Assembly (NCBI RefSeq): GCF_047462415.1
Contig: NZ_JANSJE010000013.1
Span: forward strand, 1-64,000
Reading direction: 5' to 3'
Length of the DNA stretch: 64,000 bases
Source of the DNA: Thermostichus sp047462415
GTDB lineage: Bacteria > Cyanobacteriota > Cyanobacteriia > Thermostichales > Thermostichaceae
The notes under the pieces are model-generated. The model searched no databases. It saw only the letters and a list, made by a program, of their open reading frames with translations, and had not been told where the DNA came from. Position 1 is the first letter of the stretch. Each line of letters starts with the position of its first letter. The translations under genes and the position numbers were made by a program. Shown here piece by piece: positions 53,099-62,136 of the stretch.

Positions 53099-54181
53099 AT
53101 GGCTTCTGCTCAACTGATCGAGCAGCTTAAGAACGTCGAGGCCACTTTTCAGGAGCTGACGGTGCGCCTGGCCGATCCTGATGTGGCGACGGATCCGGCG
53201 GAGCTGCAGCGGATCGCCAAGGCCCGCTCCTCCCTGGAAGCCACCGTGCAGGCTTTTCACGATTGGCAGAAGCTGACTCGCGACCTGAAGCAGACGGAAG
53301 AGCTGCTGCGCGAGGCGGCCTCCGATCCGGAGCTGGAGGCGATGGCCAGGTCGGAACTCGAGCAACTGCGCGCCCGCCAAGAGCAACTGGAGCAACAGCT
53401 CACCCTGCTGCTGCTGCCCCGGGATCCCAACGACGAAAAAAACATCATGTTGGAGATCCGCGCCGGCACCGGGGGCGAGGAAGCGGCGCTGTGGGCGGCT
53501 GATTTGGCCCGCATGTACACCCGCTACGCCGAGAAGATGGGTTGGTCGGTGCGCCTGGCCAGCCTCTCGGAAGGAGAGATGGGGGGCTACAAAGAGGCCA
53601 TCCTGGAAATCCGCGGCGACCAGGTCTATAGCAAGCTGAAGTTTGAGGCCGGCGTGCACCGGGTGCAGCGGGTGCCCGTGACAGAGGCGCAGGGGCGCGT
53701 CCACACCTCGACGGCCACGGTGGCGGTGATGCCGGAGGTGGACGAGGTGGAGGTGGTGATCGACCCCAAGGACATCGAGATCAAGACGGCGCGCTCCGGC
53801 GGGGCGGGCGGCCAAAACGTGAACAAGGTGGAAACGGCGGTGGATCTCCTCCACAAGCCCACCGGCATCCGCGTCTTCTGCACCGAGGAGCGATCCCAGT
53901 TGCAAAACCGGCAGCGGGCGATGCAGATTTTGCGGGCCAAGCTCTACGAGATGAAGCTGCAGGAGCAACAGGCCTCCATCAGCTCCGCCCGTCGCATGCA
54001 GGTGGGAACGGGATCCCGCTCGGAAAAAATTCGCACCTACAACTACAAGGACAACCGCGTCACCGACCACCGCCTCAACCAGAACTTCCTGCTCGAGCCG
54101 ATTTTGGAAGGGGAGCTGGACGAGTTAATCCAAGCTTGTATCGGCCTATACCAAAAAGAGCTGCTGGCGGAGCTATCCTAA
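53099..54181 (+). CDS. Peptide chain release factor 1 (PrfA)
   Basis: 360 residues. Reads UAA/UAG through its PVT tripeptide (RVPVTEAQG, about residue 190) and triggers peptide release with GGQ in SGGAGGQNVNKVETAV (about 238). RF1 rather than RF2 because of PVT instead of SPF. Last gene of the ribosomal run; 64 bp after rpmE. Confidence 0.96.
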   Translation: MASAQLIEQLKNVEATFQELTVRLADPDVATDPAELQRIAKARSSLEATVQAFHDWQKLTRDLKQTEELLREAASDPELEAMARSELEQLRARQEQLEQQLTLLLLPRDPNDEKNIMLEIRAGTGGEEAALWAADLARMYTRYAEKMGWSVRLASLSEGEMGGYKEAILEIRGDQVYSKLKFEAGVHRVQRVPVTEAQGRVHTSTATVAVMPEVDEVEVVIDPKDIEIKTARSGGAGGQNVNKVETAVDLLHKPTGIRVFCTEERSQLQNRQRAMQILRAKLYEMKLQEQQASISSARRMQVGTGSRSEKIRTYNYKDNRVTDHRLNQNFLLEPILEGELDELIQACIGLYQKELLAELS

Positions 54182-54260
54182 GCGCTGCTGGGATCCCTTC
54201 CTGCTGCCGACCTGGCGGTAGAATAAATACCCATGTCGAGTGACCCGAGGAATCCTCCCC

Positions 54261-56894
54261 ATGCTGGCCGAGTACCGCCAACATGTTGCTGCCCGCGCGG
54301 ATCAAGGGATCCCGCCGCTGCCCTTGAGCGCTGCCCAGACCAGCCAGGTGTGCGAGCTGCTCAAGGATCCCCCTGCCGGCGAGGAAGCTTTTTTGTTGCA
54401 TCTGCTCGCAGAGCGGGTGCCGCCGGGGGTGGATGAGGCGGCCTATGTGAAGGCGGGCTTTTTGGCGGCTGTGGCCAAGGAAGAAGCGCGCTCACCTCTG
54501 ATTACCCCCCTGCGGGCGGTGGAGCTCTTGGGGACGATGCTGGGGGGCTATAACGTCCAGGTGCTGCTGGAGCTGCTGCAAGATGAACGACCGGAGATTG
54601 CCGCCGCGGCGGCCCGCGCCCTCAGCCACACGCTGCTGGTTTTCGATGCCTTCCACGACGTGCTGGAACTCAGCCAGGCCGGCAACGCCCGCGCCCGGCA
54701 GGTGCTGCAGTCCTGGGCTGAAGGAGAGTGGTTCACTGCCAGGCCGCCCCTGGCCGAGGCCATCACCGTAACGGTGTTCAAAATTGCCGGCGAGATCAAC
54801 ACCGACGACCTCTCCCCCGCCGCCCACGCCACCACCCGCCCAGACATCCCCCTGCACGCCCAGAGCATGCTGGAGTCGCGCGCGCCGGGATCCCTGGCTG
54901 CTATTGCCGAGCTGAAGCGCCGCGGCTATCCCGTGGCCTTTGTGGGGGATGTGGTGGGCACGGGATCTTCCCGCAAGTCCGCCCTCAACTCCCTGCTCTG
55001 GCACATTGGCCACGACATTCCTTATGTGCCCAACAAGCGGGCCGGCGGGGTGATTCTGGGAGGCACGATCGCGCCTATCTTCTTCAACACCGCCGAAGAT
55101 GCCGGCGCCCTGCCCATCCAGTGCGAGGTCTCACGGCTGGAGACGGGCATGGTGGTCACCATCTATCCCTACGAAGGCGTCATCCGCTCTGAGGATGGCC
55201 AAGTCCTCTCCACCTTTTCCCTGCGGCCTGTGACCCTGCCGGACGAGGTGCGGGCGGGGGGCCGCATCCCCCTCTTGATTGGCCGGGCCCTCACCGACAA
55301 AACCCGCCAGGCCCTGGGGCTGGATCCCTCTCCCCTATTTATCCGTCCCACCCCGCCCGCCGACACCGGCAAAGGCTATACCCTGGCCCAGAAAATTGTC
55401 GGCAAAGCCTGTGGGCTGCCGGGGGTGCGCCCGGGCACCAGTTGTGAGCCGCTGATCACCACGGTGGGATCCCAGGACACCACCGGCCCCATGACCCGCG
55501 ACGAGCTGAAGGAGCTGGCCTGCCTGGGGTTTAGTGCCGACCTGGTGCTGCAGAGCTTCTGCCACACCGCCGCCTATCCCAAGCCGGTGGACATCCAGAT
55601 CCATAAAGAGCTGCCCGACTTTTTTGCCTCGCGGGGGGGCGTTGTCCTGCGGCCCGGCGACGGCATCATCCACTCCTGGCTCAACCGCATGCTGCTGCCG
55701 GATACCGTCGGCACCGGGGGCGACTCCCACACCCGCTTCCCCCTGGGCATCTCCTTCCCGGCGGGATCGGGGCTGGTGGCCTTTGCTGCTGCTATGGGGG
55801 TGATGCCCCTCAATATGCCGGAGTCGGTGCTGGTGCGCTTCCGGGGGGAATTGCAACCCGGGATCACCCTGCGGGACATCGTCCACGCCATCCCCTACGT
55901 GGCCATCCAGCGGGGGCTGCTCACCGTCGAGAAGCAGGGCAAGAAAAACGTCTTTGCCGGGCGAATTATGGAGATCGAGGGCCTGCCCCATCTCAAGGTG
56001 GAGCAAGCCTTCGAGTTTACCGACGCCTCGGCAGAGCGCAACTGCGCCGGCTGCACCATCAAGCTAAGCGTCGAGACGGTCGCCGAGTACCTGCGCTCCA
56101 ACGTGGTGCTGCTGAAAAACATGATCGCCCGCGGCTATCAGGATGCGAGAACTCTGCTGCGGCGCATCGCCAAGATGGAAGCCTGGCTGGCCAACCCCAC
56201 CCTGATGGAGGCGGATCCCGACGCCGAATACGCTGCCGTGATCGAGATTGATCTCAGCAGCATCACCGAGCCGATCGTCTGTGCCCCCAACGATCCCGAC
56301 AAGGTGATGACTCTAAGCGAAGTCCACGCCCAGCACGCGGCAGGCAACCCCGACACACCCATCCAAATTGACGAGGTGTTCATCGGCTCCTGCATGACCA
56401 ACATTGGCCACTACCGGGCTGCCGCCAAGATCTTGGAAGGGCAAGGTCGGGCCAAGGTACGCCAATTTTGGATCTGCCCACCCACCCGCATGGACGAGGC
56501 GCAACTGCGCGCCGAAGGGGTGTACGGCACCTTTGCCGCTGTCGGCGCGAGGACGGAAATGCCGGGCTGCAGCTTGTGCATGGGCAACCAGGCCCGCGTG
56601 GCAGATGGGGCCACCGTCATGTCCACCTCCACCCGCAACTTCAACAACCGCATGGGCAAGGACGCGCGGGTCTATCTGGGATCCGCCGAGCTGGCGGCTG
56701 CCTGCGCCCTCCTGGGGCGGATCCCTACCCCTGAGGAATACCGGGAGATCGTGGCCACCAAGATCCAGCCCTTTGCCGGCGAGCTGTACCGCTACCTCAA
56801 CTTCCACGAGATCCCCGGCTTTGAGGACGAAGGGCGGATCATCCCCCGCGAGCAAATGCCCAAGCTGGAGGAAGTCCTCGGGATCCGTTCCTAA
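54261..56894 (+). CDS. Aconitate hydratase B (AcnB)
   Basis: 877 residues. Converts citrate to isocitrate in the TCA pathway; can also use 2-methylisocitrate. N-terminal HEAT-like part MLAEYRQHVAARADQGIPPL, swivelling domain with GDVVGTGSSRKSALNSLLWH, and the 4Fe-4S core with cysteines in NCAGCTIKLS... here split differently from AcnA: GSCMTNIGHYR and MPGCSLCMGNQARV supply the ligands. GTGGDSHTRFPLGISFPAGS is the substrate loop. ATG at 54261 matches family starts better than GTG 54240; GAGGA lies upstream. Confidence 0.95.
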   Translation: MLAEYRQHVAARADQGIPPLPLSAAQTSQVCELLKDPPAGEEAFLLHLLAERVPPGVDEAAYVKAGFLAAVAKEEARSPLITPLRAVELLGTMLGGYNVQVLLELLQDERPEIAAAAARALSHTLLVFDAFHDVLELSQAGNARARQVLQSWAEGEWFTARPPLAEAITVTVFKIAGEINTDDLSPAAHATTRPDIPLHAQSMLESRAPGSLAAIAELKRRGYPVAFVGDVVGTGSSRKSALNSLLWHIGHDIPYVPNKRAGGVILGGTIAPIFFNTAEDAGALPIQCEVSRLETGMVVTIYPYEGVIRSEDGQVLSTFSLRPVTLPDEVRAGGRIPLLIGRALTDKTRQALGLDPSPLFIRPTPPADTGKGYTLAQKIVGKACGLPGVRPGTSCEPLITTVGSQDTTGPMTRDELKELACLGFSADLVLQSFCHTAAYPKPVDIQIHKELPDFFASRGGVVLRPGDGIIHSWLNRMLLPDTVGTGGDSHTRFPLGISFPAGSGLVAFAAAMGVMPLNMPESVLVRFRGELQPGITLRDIVHAIPYVAIQRGLLTVEKQGKKNVFAGRIMEIEGLPHLKVEQAFEFTDASAERNCAGCTIKLSVETVAEYLRSNVVLLKNMIARGYQDARTLLRRIAKMEAWLANPTLMEADPDAEYAAVIEIDLSSITEPIVCAPNDPDKVMTLSEVHAQHAAGNPDTPIQIDEVFIGSCMTNIGHYRAAAKILEGQGRAKVRQFWICPPTRMDEAQLRAEGVYGTFAAVGARTEMPGCSLCMGNQARVADGATVMSTSTRNFNNRMGKDARVYLGSAELAAACALLGRIPTPEEYREIVATKIQPFAGELYRYLNFHEIPGFEDEGRIIPREQMPKLEEVLGIRS

Positions 56895-56948
56895 AGGGGC
56901 CACCCTGATACCATGGCAGCATGGTTTGCTAGCCTTGGAGAAATCCTG

Positions 56949-57242
56949 ATGGCCCTGTCCAGAAAACTCACCCGCCAGATCCACCGCGCCCTCGCTCCCA
57001 TCCTGGCCCTGCCCTTGGTGGTGACGGTGGTGACGGGATCCCTCTACCAAATTGCCCGCCTCAACGACAACTTGGACTACTACTGGCTAATCCAAATCCA
57101 CAAAGGGCAGTGGGGGCCGCTGGATCTGCAGGCCATCTACCCCTTCTTAAACGGCCTGGGGCTGTTGGTGATGGTGGCTACCGGCCTGAGTTTATGGTTG
57201 CAAACGAGATCCCATCGCCCGCCCCAGCGCAGCGATTCCTGA
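56949..57242 (+). CDS. Short PepSY-TM-like membrane protein
   Basis: 97 residues. Two membrane helices: RKLTRQIHRALAPILALPLV leading into VVTVVTGSLYQIA, and FLNGLGLLVMVATGLSLWL. The first with its R..HR..AP start resembles the N-terminal helix of PepSY-TM proteins; the region YYWLIQIHKGQWGPLD recalls their periplasmic linker. Much shorter than typical members, possibly a minimal version. ATG at 56949 with GGAG upstream; ATG at 56913 gives an added 12 residues. 54 bp after acnB. Confidence 0.6.
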   Translation: MALSRKLTRQIHRALAPILALPLVVTVVTGSLYQIARLNDNLDYYWLIQIHKGQWGPLDLQAIYPFLNGLGLLVMVATGLSLWLQTRSHRPPQRSDS

Positions 57243-57421
57243 GAGCTTTCTCCTGATTCTTGGGTGAGAAAATACCCCAACCGATTTCCAGAAAACTCGA
57301 CCTCTGGAGCCAGCCAGAAAGCTTATTTTAATGTACAGAGGCTAGGCTAAAGCCTTGTGAGTAAAGCTTAAAGAGAAGCTAACCAAAAGTTAACCAAAAT
57401 CTGATCAGGAGGTGGATAGAT

Positions 57422-57862
57422 ATGGCTCTGGTTCGCTGGGATCCCTTTCGGGAAATTGACGAAATTCAACGGGAAATGAACCGGATGTTTGACCGGCTGA
57501 TGACCCGTCCCGCCGAGACCGATGCCTTTGCCTTCGTGCCGGCGGTGGAAATGCACGACGATCCAGAGACCATTACCCTCAAGCTGGAGCTGCCCGGCTT
57601 GAACCCCAACGATCTGGACATCCAAGCGACGGCGGAAGCGGTCTCCATCAGCGGTGAGCGGCGCTTTGAAAAACGCTCCGAAGACAAAGGCGTAACCCGC
57701 ACCGAGTTCCGCTACGGGCGCTTCCAACGGGTGATCCCGCTGCCCAACCGGATCAAGCACGATCAGGTGAAAGCGGAATACAAAGATGGCATCCTCACCC
57801 TGACTCTGCCCAAAGCGGACTCTGAAAAAGCCCAAGTGGTCAAAGTGAACGTTGTCTCCTAA
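57422..57862 (+). CDS. Small heat-shock protein HspA (Hsp20 family)
   Basis: 146 residues. ATP-independent holdase that guards membranes and proteins in heat and light stress. Start ALVRWDPFREIDEIQREMNR, alpha-crystallin domain (about 40-140) with ITLKLELPGLNPNDLDIQAT, YGRFQRVIPLPNRIKHDQVK and AEYKDGILTLTLPKADSEK (the G-x-L motif). AGGAGGTGG lies before ATG 57422. A terminator follows at 57914. Confidence 0.96.
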   Translation: MALVRWDPFREIDEIQREMNRMFDRLMTRPAETDAFAFVPAVEMHDDPETITLKLELPGLNPNDLDIQATAEAVSISGERRFEKRSEDKGVTRTEFRYGRFQRVIPLPNRIKHDQVKAEYKDGILTLTLPKADSEKAQVVKVNVVS

Positions 57863-57913
57863 TTGCCTGAGACAAGCGCCACTTTCGGCTTAAGCAAAAT
57901 CCAGATCCCAGAG

Positions 57914-57938
57914 GGTAGGCCATGAGCCTACCTTTTTT
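57914..57938 (+). terminator. Rho-independent terminator of hspA
   Basis: Stem GGTAGGC/GCCTACC with loop CATGA, then TTTTTT. It lies 52 bp after the hspA stop. Confidence 0.9.
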
Positions 57939-57963
57939 GCTTTTTGGCTTGTCCATCCTCAAC

Positions 57964-58025
57964 TCCCCTCTCCCTGAGGGAGAGGGGCTGGGGGTGAGGG
58001 CTGGGAGAGGGGCCGGGGGTGAGGG
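57964..58025 (+). repeat. GC-rich intergenic repeat, hairpin plus two units
   Basis: TCCCCTCTCCCTGAGGGAGAGG hairpin in short form followed by two units (GGCTGGGGGTGAGGG, then GAGAGGGGCCGGGGGTGAGG). It lies between the hspA terminator and the ABC ATPase gene. Confidence 0.88.
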
Positions 58026-58108
58026 AATACTCCCTCCCAGGGATCCGATTTGACCTCTGCCCCTGGGGTTGGATAAGGTTGAGGGCGAAGTGGCTGGGGA
58101 GCGAGAGC

Positions 58109-59230
58109 ATGGCCAGCGTGACCTACGAACACGTTACCAAGCGCTACGGCGACACCACGGCCGTCCACGATCTGAACATCGCCATCGAAGATGGGGAATT
58201 TCTCGTCTTCGTCGGCCCCTCCGGCTGTGGCAAGACCACCTCCTTGCGCATGCTGGCCGGCCTGGAAGAGGTGAGCACCGGCTCCATCTACATCGGCGAC
58301 CGCCGCGTGAACGACGTTCCCCCCAAGGATCGGGACATCGCCATGGTCTTCCAGTCCTACGCCCTCTACCCCCACATGACCGTGGCCGAGAACATGGCCT
58401 TTGGCCTTAAGCTGCGCGGCCTGCCCAAAGCAGAGATCGAAAGCCGCGTCCGGGGGGTGGCCAAGCGGCTGGGGATCGAACACCTGCTCCACCGCAAGCC
58501 CAAGGAACTTTCCGGTGGACAGCGGCAGCGGGTTGCCGTCGGGCGGGCCATTGTGCGCAACCCGGCGGTGTTTTTGATGGATGAGCCCCTCTCCAACCTC
58601 GACGCCAAGCTGCGGGTGCAGGCGCGGGCCGAGATCAGCAAGTTGCACATGCAACTGGGCACCACCTTCATCTACGTCACCCACGACCAGGTGGAAGCCA
58701 TGACCATGGGCAACCGCATCGCCGTCATGAAGGATGGCCGCCTGCAGCAGGTGGATACTCCCCAGGCCCTCTACAGCCGCCCCGCCAACCTGTTTGTGGC
58801 CGGCTTCATCGGCAGCCCTTCCATGAACTTCTTCTCAGCCAAGCTGCGGGAGCAAGAGGGCACCCTCTGGGTGGATAGCGGCGCCTTCCGTGTGCCCATC
58901 CCCCCCCACCAGGCGGATTCCTATCGGCCCCGCGCCGGCCAGCCGGTCATCTTCGGCATCCGCCCGGAAAACATCCACGATCCCCAGTACCAACCCCCAG
59001 GGATCCAACCCGCCCGCGTGCGCGCCAAAGTCTCGGTCGCCGAGCTGATGGGCCACGAGGTCATCCTCCACCTCAGCACCACCGACGCCGAAGGGATCCT
59101 CCCCGAGCAGGAGTTTGTGGCCCGCGTGGATCCCCGTACCCAGCTTCGCGTCAACCAATGGGCAGAAGTGGTCTTTGACATGGATCACTTCCACCTCTTT
59201 GACCCGCAAACCGAGGAGCGGCTGGAATAA
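58109..59230 (+). CDS. ABC transporter ATP-binding protein, MalK/MsmK/UgpC type
   Basis: 373 residues. ATPase of a sugar or polyol-phosphate importer. Walker A GPSGCGKTTSLRML (about residue 37), Q-loop MVFQSYALYPHMTVAENMAF, signature LSGGQRQRVAVGRAIVRNP, Walker B VFLMDEPLSNLDAKLR, H-loop YVTHDQVEAMTMG, and a C-terminal TOBE/regulatory domain (about 240-373). No permease or binding protein is adjacent, so it may be shared by several importers. GGGAG upstream of ATG 58109. In cyanobacteria such ATPases (GgtA) serve glucosylglycerol, sucrose or trehalose uptake; this is inference, supported only by treS in the same window. Confidence 0.92.
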   Translation: MASVTYEHVTKRYGDTTAVHDLNIAIEDGEFLVFVGPSGCGKTTSLRMLAGLEEVSTGSIYIGDRRVNDVPPKDRDIAMVFQSYALYPHMTVAENMAFGLKLRGLPKAEIESRVRGVAKRLGIEHLLHRKPKELSGGQRQRVAVGRAIVRNPAVFLMDEPLSNLDAKLRVQARAEISKLHMQLGTTFIYVTHDQVEAMTMGNRIAVMKDGRLQQVDTPQALYSRPANLFVAGFIGSPSMNFFSAKLREQEGTLWVDSGAFRVPIPPHQADSYRPRAGQPVIFGIRPENIHDPQYQPPGIQPARVRAKVSVAELMGHEVILHLSTTDAEGILPEQEFVARVDPRTQLRVNQWAEVVFDMDHFHLFDPQTEERLE

Positions 59231-59291
59231 ACAAGAGGCGCTGTCAAGCTAAAGATTGGCTACCATAGGCTCCAGAGAAAAAAGGATCCCT

Positions 59292-60560
59292 ATGCCGGAG
59301 CAATCTGCCTCGAAGTTGGTGCAGGCGCAGTTCGATGAATTTCCCTATCCCAACGTCCCCATCGAGCAGACGGTTACGGATACCTTTGCCCTGTTTGCCA
59401 ACAGCTACACCACCGCCTGCTACGTGCGAGATCGCAAGGTGGTCAAGCCCGAAGGCAAAGTGATGCTCAACGCCGGCTGCGGCTCCGGCTGGGAAACCCT
59501 GGTTCTGGCCACGGCCAACCCAGGTGCCTCTTTGGTCGGGGTGGATATCTCGCCGAAATCGCTGGAGATGGCCCGGCAGCGCTTCGAGTTCCACCAGATC
59601 CCAGATGTGCGCTTTGAAGTAGCAGACATCACCGACATGGGAGCGCTAGGGGAGCAGTTTGATTTCATCGCCTGCAACGACGTGCTCTACCTGCTGGAAG
59701 ATCCGGTGGCCGGACTCAAAGGCATGCGCCAGGTGCTCAAACCCGAGGGCATTATCCGCACCAACGTCCACAGCCTCTATCAGCGGCAGTTTATTTTCAA
59801 CATGCAGGATGCCATGGAGCTGCTGGGGGTGATGGACGAGCCGGCTGCCAAAGCTGTTCCCATTCTCCGAGAGCTGATGGATGCCCTCCATGAAGGCAGC
59901 TTCGTCAAAAGCCACTGGCAGGGAGACGCCATCAAAACCACCAACGGGATCCTGGCCAACTTTCTGCTGCGCAGCGACAAAGGCTTTACGGTGCCCCAGG
60001 TGTTCGAGATGCTGCGCCAGGCCGGGCTGGAGTTCATTAGCATGGTGAACTGGCAGCAGTGGAAGCTGGAGCGAGTCCTCACCAAGCCGGTTCCCTACGC
60101 CCTGCGCCACCTTAAAAAGCTCAGCCAAGAGGAGCTGCTGCACTTTATCGAGCTGATTTTTCCCAACCTGACCCGGCTGATTGATTTTTGGTGTGGCCAC
60201 CCTCGCCCCGCTCCACCAGCCCCTTTTACCCTGGAAGAATGGCGAAACGGCTCCGTGCAGGCCCATCCTCTGCTGCTGCGTCTCAACGCCAAGGTTGCCT
60301 TCGAGAATGCCATCCGCGACAACGGCCCGGTCAACATCAACGGCTGGCCGGGATCCGAAGGCAACATTGTCATCGATCCCTTCTCGGTACGCTGGCTGAT
60401 TGATGTTTTTGGGGAAGAGCCTGTGCCCGTACAGGCGCTGGCGGCCAAGGCCCTAGATCTCATGGACTGGACCCCCGAAGAGGCCTTTAACCAAGTGGTG
60501 GCCAACCTCAAGTTCCTGGAAGAGCGGCTGGTGGTGCTGCTGCACTCGCCCCTGCGCTAA
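59292..60560 (+). CDS. Class I SAM-dependent methyltransferase
   Basis: 422 residues. Motif I is VMLNAGCGSGWETLVLATAN (about residue 60), motif II VGVDISPKSLEMARQRF, then FDFIACNDVLYLLEDPVAGL and LRKEGI-like EGIIRTNVHSLYQRQFIFN. After the methyltransferase domain (about 1-190) there is a long C-terminal region (to 422) with VNWQQWKLERVLTKPVPYAL, seen in cyanobacterial members. ATG at 59292 follows AAAAAAGGATCCCT. Substrate unknown; a similar layout occurs in proteins called tetratricopeptide- or cyanobacterial 'methyltransferase type 12'. Confidence 0.85.
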   Translation: MPEQSASKLVQAQFDEFPYPNVPIEQTVTDTFALFANSYTTACYVRDRKVVKPEGKVMLNAGCGSGWETLVLATANPGASLVGVDISPKSLEMARQRFEFHQIPDVRFEVADITDMGALGEQFDFIACNDVLYLLEDPVAGLKGMRQVLKPEGIIRTNVHSLYQRQFIFNMQDAMELLGVMDEPAAKAVPILRELMDALHEGSFVKSHWQGDAIKTTNGILANFLLRSDKGFTVPQVFEMLRQAGLEFISMVNWQQWKLERVLTKPVPYALRHLKKLSQEELLHFIELIFPNLTRLIDFWCGHPRPAPPAPFTLEEWRNGSVQAHPLLLRLNAKVAFENAIRDNGPVNINGWPGSEGNIVIDPFSVRWLIDVFGEEPVPVQALAAKALDLMDWTPEEAFNQVVANLKFLEERLVVLLHSPLR

Positions 60561-60610
60561 GTTCAGGGATCCCGCGTCAGCTCCCCTCCCACCCACGATG
60601 GAACACTACC

Positions 60611-60703
60611 CCCCTCTCCCTGAGGGAGAGGGGCCGGGGGTGAGGGCGATCCCTCAGGGAGAGGGGCCGGGGGTGAGGGATCCCTCAGGGAGAGGGGCTG
60701 GGG
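60611..60703 (+). repeat. GC-rich intergenic repeat, three units
   Basis: Opening hairpin CCTCTCCCTGAGGGAGAGG, then a 33-bp unit with GGCGATCCCTCAGG, a 31-bp unit with GGATCCCTCAGG and a partial unit. The last unit enters the 3' end of the lipoprotein gene and supplies its stop codon region. Confidence 0.9.
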
Positions 60704-61533
60704 ATCTGCAGCACCCGGATGCGCTCGGCCCGAATCGCCGCCGGGATCCGCCCTTCGGCGTCGGCATTGACGGCAAAACGCACCTTGCCCTCCATCTCCA
60801 CCTCGTCCCCTGGGCGCAGCTCCAGCCAACTGGCGGGGCGGCCAAGGCGGATGACCTGGACATCTTCCGCAGGAACCACCGAGACCCAGGTGCCGGCGTA
60901 GCGCTGCAGGTTGGGGCTGACCTCGTCCAAATTGACCCCGATCCAGCCTTCCTCGCGGTTGAGGAGCCGCACCGTTCCTGTCAGTCGAAAAGGTTGCGCT
61001 TCTTCTGCTAGCTGGATCGGCTCGTAGAGAACTCTCGTGTTTAGAGGCTGCAGACGGGCCAGCTCCACCCGCCATCCCTGGGCCTGGCGGTAGAGAGTAA
61101 CTTCCATCGCCGCCCGCAGACGCCCGTCCGGCAGCGGCTCGTAGAAACCCAACTGGGAGCGAAAAGGGCGAAACCGCGGATCCTCCCGATCCGGCTCGGT
61201 TAAGAATTGCTGCAGCTCCGCGGCGGTGAACTGGAAGTACAAAGTGGGCACCACTGCCTCCGGCCTCAGGATTGCGTCTACCTGAAAGATGGCCGTGTTG
61301 CCCACCTCCTGGATAGGAGTGAGGGTGAACTCCTCTGCCGAGGGCCAGGAGCGATCCAGGGCGCCCGGCGGGATCCCCCTCAGCAGCCGCGGGGTGAGCA
61401 GCGCTTCTGCCGTGGCAAAATCCCGAGCGTTGGCCGCCTGCACAAAGGCTTGCAGCGTCTCTTTGGCCGTTTGCGTCTGCCCGCAGCCATTGAGCAAAAC
61501 CAGGGCCAGCAAGAACCAAGCTTTCTTCAACAC
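60685..61533 (-). CDS. Predicted lipoprotein, longer paralogue
   Basis: 282 residues. Lipobox LVLLNGCGQ at about residue 17. A DUF4878-like NTF2-fold start (ETLQAFVQAANARDFATAEA), middle YFQFTAAELQQFLTEPDRED, VTLYRQAQGWRVELARLQPL, and a C-terminal OB-like part (about 195-275, DEVEMEGKVRFAVNADAEGR). GTG at 61533 (then TTG 61530) is the start. The final residues (IPSPSP) and stop lie in the neighbouring 31-33 bp repeat, so the original end may have been replaced. It is a paralogue of the next gene upstream. Confidence 0.75.
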   Translation of the reverse strand: MLKKAWFLLALVLLNGCGQTQTAKETLQAFVQAANARDFATAEALLTPRLLRGIPPGALDRSWPSAEEFTLTPIQEVGNTAIFQVDAILRPEAVVPTLYFQFTAAELQQFLTEPDREDPRFRPFRSQLGFYEPLPDGRLRAAMEVTLYRQAQGWRVELARLQPLNTRVLYEPIQLAEEAQPFRLTGTVRLLNREEGWIGVNLDEVSPNLQRYAGTWVSVVPAEDVQVIRLGRPASWLELRPGDEVEMEGKVRFAVNADAEGRIPAAIRAERIRVLQIPSPSP

Positions 61534-61548
61534 CTTTCCCCCGCCACT

Positions 61549-62136
61549 TCACTGCTGATTTTCGGCAGGTTGCTCAGTTTCTGCCGGAGAGGGAGAGGGC
61601 TCAGGGTTCTCCGGCTGGGATCCCTCTGCGGGCGGCTTATCCGGTTGCCACACCTCGATTCGCCAGCCGCCCTCCTGTCGGTAAAGGGTGATCTTGAGGC
61701 GGGAAGTCACCGTGTCTCCCTCCAGGCGCAGGCCCACCAATTGCGGGGCCAACTGCTGATAGGTGGGATCGGCAAGATCCGGCTCGGTCAGGTACTTGCG
61801 CAAAGTCAAGGGATCCAGCCCCAGGCGCTGCGCCGCCTCTTCCAGAGAGGACTCGCCCTCCACCCACACGTAGGCCGTCTTGCCGCTCACCTCTTGGTTG
61901 CGCACCTGCACATTCTCTCCCGCTGCCCCCCAAATCGAAGGCAGGGATCCCGGCCTGAGGGCATTGCTGAAGCGCTCGGTCAGGTAGCCGTCGGCGGTGC
62001 CCCAATCCCCCTTTTCGGTGGCAGCGATAAAGGTGCTCACCACCTGGTCGGGGGTTTGCGCTGGTGTGGCCTGCGTACAGGCGATCGTGCTACCCAAGCT
62101 GAGAAGAAGAGTACAGGTGCTGATGTGACGTAGCAT
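61549..62136 (-). CDS. Predicted lipoprotein, shorter paralogue
   Basis: 195 residues. Lipobox LGSTIACTQ near residue 20; NTF2-like region PDQVVSTFIAATEKGDWGTA, then YLTEPDLADPTYQQLAPQLV and ITLYRQEGGWRIEVWQPDKP, matching the longer paralogue TEPDxxDP and LYRQxxGWR. The tail is Pro/Glu rich. The two genes lie 15 bp apart on one strand, a tandem duplication with divergence. No function known; cell-envelope location inferred. Confidence 0.75.
   Translation of the reverse strand: MLRHISTCTLLLSLGSTIACTQATPAQTPDQVVSTFIAATEKGDWGTADGYLTERFSNALRPGSLPSIWGAAGENVQVRNQEVSGKTAYVWVEGESSLEEAAQRLGLDPLTLRKYLTEPDLADPTYQQLAPQLVGLRLEGDTVTSRLKITLYRQEGGWRIEVWQPDKPPAEGSQPENPEPSPSPAETEQPAENQQ

Noticed and set aside
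57380..57422. RNA thermometer hiding the hspA ribosome-binding site
   Set aside because: Expected from other cyanobacterial small heat-shock genes, but I found no stable anti-Shine-Dalgarno pairing with AGGAGG in the short leader.
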